Shown one piece after another: positions 6,506 through 11,767 of a stretch of 14,592 bases of DNA; the stretch's first letter is position 1, and every line of letters begins with the position of its first letter. The notes under the pieces are model-generated. The model saw only the letters and a list, made by a program, of their open reading frames with translations, had not been told where the DNA came from and made no database searches. The translations under genes were made by a program, and so were the position numbers. Origin of the DNA: Candidatus Omnitrophota bacterium (GTDB lineage: Bacteria; Omnitrophota; Gorgyraeia; Velamenicoccales; Velamenicoccaceae); assembly GCA_003451585.1 (NCBI GenBank), contig DMEU01000023.1, forward strand, positions 1 to 14,592, read 5' to 3'.

Positions 6506-8179
6506 TCATCCTCCAAGTGTAAAGTAGAACGTCGCCCCTTTTTCAACTGCGCCTTCAGCCCAGATACGGCCGCCGTGGCGGTGCAATATCCGGCGGGCGG
6601 TGACAAGCCCTATGCCTGTGCCAGGGAATTCACCCTGGGTATGCAGGCGCTGAAAAGCGCCGAACAATTTCGACGCGTAGTTCATATCGAACCCGGCGCC
6701 GTCATCGCGGACAAAAAAAACATCCTTCCCTTTTTCCTTAAAAACGCCGAATTCTATCTTAGCACGAACATGCTTTGAGGTAAACTTCCATGAATTCTCC
6801 AAAAGGTTTATTAACGCGCCTTCCAGGAGCAGGCTGTCCCCGCGCGCCGTCATCCCGGGGGATATCAAAAATTCAACATCGCGCCCGGGATGCCGCTCTT
6901 TTAAACTGCCTGCGATCTTATGCGCCAGCGCGCTCAAGTCCACTTCTTCAAAATGCAACTCGCTTCGCGAGACGCGCGCCAAACTCAACAGGTCATCTAT
7001 CAACTCCGCCATATGCTGGGCCGCGGCGCGTATGCGCTTAAAATAATCCCTTCCCTTCTCATCAAACCTGTCGGCATATTCCTCAAGTATTATGTGGCTG
7101 AACCCGTCTATGCTCCTTAAAGGGGCCCTCAGGTCGTGTGAGACCGAATAAGAAAAGGCCTCGAGCTCTTTATTGACATCCTTGAGCTGCACTAGACGAC
7201 GGGCAAGCTCGGCATTAAGCCTGCGTATCTTCTCCTCCGTCACCTCGTGCGCGGAGATATAGCGCAGGATAAAGATCATTATAATTGAAGAAAGGAACAG
7301 AGCGATAAGATAAAGGATACCGGCGATCTTAAGCGTGTCGTCGCGCACCATGAACGCCTCTCTCGACGACTGCGTGACGACGCAACCCCACCCGTAATGA
7401 GGAACAGGCTTAAAGACTAAAAGCCGTTCCTGTTTTTCTATATCGTTATAAAATAAGAGGCTTCCTTCTTCGCCTTTCAAGGCCTTCCGGACACTTGGGA
7501 CGCCTGAAAAATCTATGATATCCCCCTGCGGAGGAAAACCTGGATGCGCGACGATATGGCCGTGATGGTCTACAATGAACAAGAACCCCGACGCGCCGAA
7601 CTTATAAGTACCCACCCACTGCGTGAAAACATCGAGCTTCACCAAAAAAACCATAATGCCTATGGGCCTGCCTTCCTCGTCCTTTATTGGTACGGCAATA
7701 GCTACGACCTTATAAAAAGGCGTATACCTCGTCTCATATACTTCGCTTACATACGGCCGCCAATCACGGCTGACACCCTTATACCAGTCCCTGAAAACGA
7801 AATTTTCGCCTATCAGCTCGTCATCTCTGGGCAGGCCGGCCCGAACGGTCCCCTCCGTATCAGTCAAGAAAAATAGGTGGATAAAAGAGAAATCCGCCAA
7901 AGTATTCCTTAATATCTCGGCTGCATCCTTCCAGTTCCCATCCTTGACGAATTTTACGAAATACGGCCGCGACGAGAAAGAAATACCCAGGTCGACAAAG
8001 TGGTCTAGCTTTTCCTTTGCAAAAGTAGCTGCGATCTCCGCCATTGCGGCCCTGCGGTCAAATACGGCCCTATTAAGATCACGGCTCAGGTGGGCATAGC
8101 TAAACACAGCCATTACCACTATCGGCAGGATGAATCCCAGGAAGATAAGATATTGGAAAACTCTATGCTTGAGTTTCAT
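6506..8179 (-). CDS. Membrane sensor histidine kinase (dCache-HisKA-HATPase)
   Basis: 557 residues. TM1 is at about residues 10-29. An extracytoplasmic double-Cache-like sensor spans about 31-280, with the membrane-distal module around FLTDTEGTVRAG and the proximal one around FLFIVDHHGHIVAH and WGCVVTQ. TM2 is at about 285-307. A coiled linker leads to HisKA with the phosphoacceptor His348 in AFSYSVSHDLRAPL, then the ATPase domain: N box Asn458/Asn462 (LINLLENSWKF), G1 DDGAGF at 492-497, F-box LFGAFQRLH, and G2 GTGIGL at 520-525. All catalytic boxes are present, so it should be an active kinase. The SVSHDLRAPL...IDGF type is the one often paired with Rcp1-like regulators, and such a regulator is the next gene, overlapping by 4 nt (by its first ATG). 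No Shine-Dalgarno precedes the ATG; only AT-rich sequence does. dCache ligands are usually small metabolites, but the ligand here is unknown. Confidence 0.9.
   Translation of the reverse strand: MKLKHRVFQYLIFLGFILPIVVMAVFSYAHLSRDLNRAVFDRRAAMAEIAATFAKEKLDHFVDLGISFSSRPYFVKFVKDGNWKDAAEILRNTLADFSFIHLFFLTDTEGTVRAGLPRDDELIGENFVFRDWYKGVSRDWRPYVSEVYETRYTPFYKVVAIAVPIKDEEGRPIGIMVFLVKLDVFTQWVGTYKFGASGFLFIVDHHGHIVAHPGFPPQGDIIDFSGVPSVRKALKGEEGSLLFYNDIEKQERLLVFKPVPHYGWGCVVTQSSREAFMVRDDTLKIAGILYLIALFLSSIIMIFILRYISAHEVTEEKIRRLNAELARRLVQLKDVNKELEAFSYSVSHDLRAPLRSIDGFSHIILEEYADRFDEKGRDYFKRIRAAAQHMAELIDDLLSLARVSRSELHFEEVDLSALAHKIAGSLKERHPGRDVEFLISPGMTARGDSLLLEGALINLLENSWKFTSKHVRAKIEFGVFKEKGKDVFFVRDDGAGFDMNYASKLFGAFQRLHTQGEFPGTGIGLVTARRILHRHGGRIWAEGAVEKGATFYFTLGG
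6510..6514 (-). promoter_or_regulatory. Shine-Dalgarno GGAGG overlapping the kinase's last codons
   Basis: GGAGG directly abuts the first in-frame ATG (6507-6509), leaving no spacing, but lies 6 nt from the second ATG (6501-6503). The second ATG is thus the better start for the Rcp1-like gene. The motif encodes the terminal Gly-Gly of the kinase, indicating translational coupling. Confidence 0.55.
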
Positions 8180-8189
8180 ATATTATAAT

Positions 8190-8219
8190 ATTATATCAGA
8201 ACTTCTTTCTGTATTTCAA
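8190..8219 (-). promoter_or_regulatory. Candidate sigma-70-type promoter for the signalling cluster
   Basis: On the minus strand TTGAAA (8219-8214, one mismatch to TTGACA) is followed by an 18-nt spacer and TATAAT (8195-8190, exact consensus). The -35 box and spacer lie in the 3' end of the TamB-like gene. Transcription would begin only a few bases before the kinase ATG at 8179. The region is AT-rich, so a chance match is possible. Confidence 0.4.
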
Positions 8220-9359
8220 AAAAACCGCATCGTCAGGAAGCCTCACCTTAGTTTGATTGCCTCGGGCCTCCTGGGCCTGTAGCTCCTTTTCACCTTCTAT
8301 CGATATAGTATCGGTAAGCTTGCATGACATGCCCAGCTTCTGCTTGCTTTGCTGGCCGTCGGCCTGAGGCTGTGCCTGCTGGACGCCATAACTTACCCCG
8401 AGCGCTCCGGTAATGCCTTTTTTTAAACTAAACACCTTTGCCTGCTCGTCATATTTGAAGGAGACATCTCCAATGCCTGTCAATAACATCATTATGAGCT
8501 TCTCCTCCGGCATGGGCGGGTCTGAAGTAAGCTTAAGGCCGGGCTTCGAAAGTTCTCCGAGCAAAACAGCTTTTACATCCGCGCCTTCAATACGAGAAGT
8601 CCCCCTAAGCTCCAAAAATGGATTTACCGGATCCCCCTTGAACGTGATCTTACTCGGAGACAACTCAAATGACGCTTTCGGCAGCGCGATACCACCTTTT
8701 TCAACCGTTATCTCCCCAAAAATAGCAGGGGTATTCCCCAGGTCTTTGGCCATGAGATCAAATACGACAGCAATCTCCTTAAATAACAAGGCCTCTTTTG
8801 AAAACAAATCGATAACAAATGAACCTTTGAATTCCAAGGACTCCAACGGCCCTTTTATGGAAATATTGATATCACGCACGGCACCAGAAGAATTCTTTAA
8901 AAAAGACGCGGCGGGAAAAAGGCCCGGTATCTGGCCTGCTTCTATGCATGAAGAAAAGACATCCACATCCACCCTGGAATCCTGGTAGATGCCGTCTATA
9001 ACGATCGTACCCAGGCTCGGAAAAAGGAACCGCGCGTTATGCGCCTCGATATTTAAGCTCTTAGGATCCAGGGAGGCAAAATAAACATCAGCCTTCTGGA
9101 TACGGACTACTGCTTCCTCAGGCCAGCCCTTGATATTCCTTAACTCAATATCGCGCAAGACAAGCTGACCGGCAAGGCTGCCGTCTATCTTGCTGATATC
9201 GACATCAAAAGACGAAGGGTATCGGCTTAAAAACCGTGATATAAGGAACCTCCCCCCTGAGGCTGTACACAAAAAATAAAATGCTAAACCTGCGGCCGCC
9301 ACAACAAAAAAAACCGCTACAATAAACGTGATCAGGAGTATCTTTTTATATGCTTTCAT
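8196..9359 (-). CDS. Short TamB-like (DUF490) envelope protein
   Basis: 387 residues. One N-terminal membrane anchor at about residues 7-29 is followed by an AsmA/TamB-like start: a strand pattern around ISKIDGSLAGQLVLRDIEL and VRIQKADVYF. The C-terminal half carries the family hallmark around residues 276-296, GLKLTSDPPMPEEKLIMMLL followed by TG, preceded by NPFLELRGTSRI. The chain ends in a strand closing on Phe (VFLKYRKKF), as in TamB. Known TamB proteins usually exceed 1,000 residues and span the periplasm as a lipid-conducting beta-taco, helping outer-membrane assembly or phospholipid transport. This one keeps both ends but has little of the repeat region between. The ATG lies 4 nt after the glycosyltransferase stop, so the two are likely co-transcribed. 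Whether such a short form can bridge the two membranes is unknown. Confidence 0.75.
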   Translation of the reverse strand: MKAYKKILLITFIVAVFFVVAAAGLAFYFLCTASGGRFLISRFLSRYPSSFDVDISKIDGSLAGQLVLRDIELRNIKGWPEEAVVRIQKADVYFASLDPKSLNIEAHNARFLFPSLGTIVIDGIYQDSRVDVDVFSSCIEAGQIPGLFPAASFLKNSSGAVRDINISIKGPLESLEFKGSFVIDLFSKEALLFKEIAVVFDLMAKDLGNTPAIFGEITVEKGGIALPKASFELSPSKITFKGDPVNPFLELRGTSRIEGADVKAVLLGELSKPGLKLTSDPPMPEEKLIMMLLTGIGDVSFKYDEQAKVFSLKKGITGALGVSYGVQQAQPQADGQQSKQKLGMSCKLTDTISIEGEKELQAQEARGNQTKVRLPDDAVFLKYRKKF

Positions 9360-9363
9360 ATCT

Positions 9364-10836
9364 TCAGGCTTCCCTCTTCTTTGGCGTGGGGTAAAAATAC
9401 AAGGGTTTGCCTAACGCAAGCCGCGTCTGTGCATCAAGTGCAGGGAAAGACCCCAGGAAGGCTGAAATAAAAGGCACCAGCAGCCACTGCAGCACGAACA
9501 AGACATGGATAAAACGCGAGACCTCGCGCGGCCTGGGCGGCAGGAATTCGTAACTTATGACGACCGAAAGTATGAGGATAAAACTAAAGGTATGAAAAAT
9601 TATATTATTTATATATGCCAGGTTGAATAAGACGAGGGCGTCTTTAAATACTGCACGTCCCCAGATAAGCGCCATCGGCGTAATAAAACTAATTATGATA
9701 GACCACGTGGCCCAGTTGATATGGTTGTCTAATATCTGGAAACACCTCCTGGCCTTCTCTAAAAAAGTGATGTTCTTATTATTTATGAATGCCGTTCCGG
9801 CAAAAACGAGATTTTCAACGCCCCATGCCCAGCGCCTCTTCTGCTTATACTGGACGCGCACAGTATCAAAAAAACCCCTTCCTACGGCTATGTCCATAAA
9901 TACCGGGACCTCTAAAGGGTACGTCCTGTAATCACCGTCATATTTGATAAAACACTTCCAGAATATAAGCGAGTCGTCGGATATAAGGTCAACTGGCCAA
10001 TAACCTACTTCTACTAAGGTCTTAAAGCTCATGCTGTGGGAAGAGAAAGTTATGAATTTTTCAAGACGCATGCTCTCTATCAACTGCCAAAAGGTAGAGC
10101 CCATCTCTATCACGCGCGCAAAGGCCGGGGCCTTGTATATATTATTACTGTAGACAGGGAAAGGCTGAAAACTGGTGCGGTATCTTCTTGGGTTTTTTAA
10201 GAAATTGGCTGTCAGGCACGCCAGGTAATTTTTATCCGGGCATGTATCCGCGTCAAAGCATGAGATAATGACGCGGCCAAGGTCATAGGCGTTCTGCTCC
10301 AGATACTCTTTTATTTTTTTGGCGGCATAAGTGGCGTTTGCGCCTTTGGCAGGGATCTCGCCTTCGGTATCTTCGGGATGAAAAGTTACCAGGATGTCCT
10401 TAAAATACCCGCCATATTTCGCTTTTAAAAAATCCAGCTTCTCGTGCGCATCTTTATCCCTCTGTTCTCCTGCCAGGGCCACTATCACATTCTCTTTCGG
10501 ATAAAGGCTTGCCTTCAAGGCATCGAGGCTGTCCTCTAAAACCTCCTTTTGCTCTTTGTAAACGGTATAGAGCACCACATGGATCATATCCCCGAATTTC
10601 AAGTCCGATTTTGCGGTTTGACAGGATTTAAGCCAATCAAGGTCCTTCCCGGCCGCCACGCGATGGTGCGCCAGAATAAGCAAGATGCTCATATAGAGAA
10701 GACGGAATACCCAGTATAGAAGAAAGATGATGATGACTACGGCCGCAGCCAGCGGCCTCGTAAAAAAAATTACAACGAAGAAAGCAAGGATGGACCAGCT
10801 TAAAAAGGCAGGTATTATCTCAAGGGCCCTCTTCAT
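9364..10836 (-). CDS. Processive family-2 glycosyltransferase, polytopic membrane protein
   Basis: 490 residues. Two hydrophobic segments (about residues 8-58) precede a cytosolic GT-A domain, and about three or four further membrane segments follow from residue 375 to 465. Catalytic signatures are complete: an acidic DAD motif at residues 195-197 (ISCFDADTCP), SDD at 286-288 (LISDDSLIF) as the likely catalytic-base motif, and Q-K-R-R-W at 332-336, which fits QxxRW. That set is typical of cellulose-synthase-like, processive GT2 enzymes that build a beta-linked chain while passing it through the membrane. Sugar donor and product cannot be read from the sequence. AGGAAGGA lies just before the ATG. 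The gene is sandwiched between the PEGA and TamB-like genes, pointing to envelope glycan synthesis or export. No BcsB-like or PilZ partner is in the window. Confidence 0.85.
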   Translation of the reverse strand: MKRALEIIPAFLSWSILAFFVVIFFTRPLAAAVVIIIFLLYWVFRLLYMSILLILAHHRVAAGKDLDWLKSCQTAKSDLKFGDMIHVVLYTVYKEQKEVLEDSLDALKASLYPKENVIVALAGEQRDKDAHEKLDFLKAKYGGYFKDILVTFHPEDTEGEIPAKGANATYAAKKIKEYLEQNAYDLGRVIISCFDADTCPDKNYLACLTANFLKNPRRYRTSFQPFPVYSNNIYKAPAFARVIEMGSTFWQLIESMRLEKFITFSSHSMSFKTLVEVGYWPVDLISDDSLIFWKCFIKYDGDYRTYPLEVPVFMDIAVGRGFFDTVRVQYKQKRRWAWGVENLVFAGTAFINNKNITFLEKARRCFQILDNHINWATWSIIISFITPMALIWGRAVFKDALVLFNLAYINNIIFHTFSFILILSVVISYEFLPPRPREVSRFIHVLFVLQWLLVPFISAFLGSFPALDAQTRLALGKPLYFYPTPKKREA

Positions 10837-11746
10837 ATTCCTTCCTTTCTCCTATTACAGGCATTAACTCTATCCTGAATATGGAATATGTATCCGTTCC
10901 CGCGGCCTTGTCACGGAAATACAACACCTCGGAACGGCTGTCATAATATACGGCGGCTACCGAGCTTATCAGCCGCCTGACAAGAAAAGATGCGGCCGGA
11001 TTCTGGATGTCGACTGCAACGACCTTCCTGCCGTCGTGAACGATGGCATACTTGTCCTTTATCCCCAAAAAGACTTTTTGTATCTTTTCATCGGCCTTAT
11101 AGACCAGAAGAATATCGGCACATACCTCTCTCTGCGCCTCGGGGAACTCTAACATCCAGACATGGTGGGAATCCCAGAATATAAAACCATTATTATATTC
11201 CTCCAGGCCGCCTAAACCTGCCGCAAACTCAGGCCCCAGGTCCTGTGCGCATATCATGCGGGCATTTTTAAAATCGCCACCCAGCTGGAACACGCCGCTA
11301 CCCGTAAAGGCTATGATCTTTTCGCCGAAAATATGCCTGACCAAAAAAAAGCGATACACATTGGCATCAAAATCCACCTTTTGCGCATAACCTGGTTTAG
11401 GCAAAAGGACTACATCCACCTTGGTTATACTGGAAGGATTGACTTCAATGATCTTTTTGTAAGGATAGAACCCTTCTTTTTCCAGGATCAGAGGGTAAGT
11501 CCTAGGCGCCACTTCCCGGAATATAGCAGGCGTAACCCTGTCCATTCTTTCATTATCCAAGATTATGGCCGCATCTTTAGGGAATGTCTCTATGGTGATC
11601 GCACCGGTCTTTAAAAACTTCTTCGTATCCCAGTTGAACTTATACCCGAGAGAGAACAAGACCACCAAAGGCGTGACGCTCAAAAAAGCGATCAGCATAA
11701 GCCAGAAAAAAAATTTCCTTAAAAAAACATATGTCTCTTCCCGCAC
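10820..11746 (-). CDS. Membrane-anchored PEGA-domain protein
   Basis: 308 residues starting at GTG. A short basic N-terminus leads to one transmembrane helix at about residues 12-34 (FFFWLMLIAF onward), so most of the chain should lie outside the cytoplasm. Residues about 47-116 look like a PEGA domain: TGAITIETFPKDAAIILD, then a TPAIFREV turn and YPLILEKEGFYPYKK, with alternating strands ending VDVVLLPKP. PEGA is a small beta-sandwich found in surface and envelope proteins. The remaining ~190 residues are strand-rich with repeated aromatic/aspartate turns (NGFIFWDSHHVWML; VYYDSRSEVLYF), suggesting part of a beta-propeller-like fold, though I do not recognise a family there. Its 3' end overlaps the glycosyltransferase start by 17 nt, implying coupled translation and a shared envelope or exopolysaccharide role. 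That role is inferred from context. Confidence 0.75.
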   Translation of the reverse strand: MREETYVFLRKFFFWLMLIAFLSVTPLVVLFSLGYKFNWDTKKFLKTGAITIETFPKDAAIILDNERMDRVTPAIFREVAPRTYPLILEKEGFYPYKKIIEVNPSSITKVDVVLLPKPGYAQKVDFDANVYRFFLVRHIFGEKIIAFTGSGVFQLGGDFKNARMICAQDLGPEFAAGLGGLEEYNNGFIFWDSHHVWMLEFPEAQREVCADILLVYKADEKIQKVFLGIKDKYAIVHDGRKVVAVDIQNPAASFLVRRLISSVAAVYYDSRSEVLYFRDKAAGTDTYSIFRIELMPVIGERKEYEEGP

Positions 11747-11753
11747 TGCTTTA

Positions 11754-11759
11754 CCTCCC
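11754..11759 (-). promoter_or_regulatory. Shine-Dalgarno GGGAGG setting a GTG start
   Basis: On the minus strand GGGAGG lies 7 nt before the GTG at 11744-11746. It supports this non-ATG codon as the start of the PEGA protein. Confidence 0.6.
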
Positions 11760-11767
11760 AGATGATC

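Noticed and set aside
8413..8988. Plus-strand open frame of 191 codons
   Set aside because: It is antisense to the TamB-like gene, is Ser/Lys/Asn-rich and shows no family pattern.
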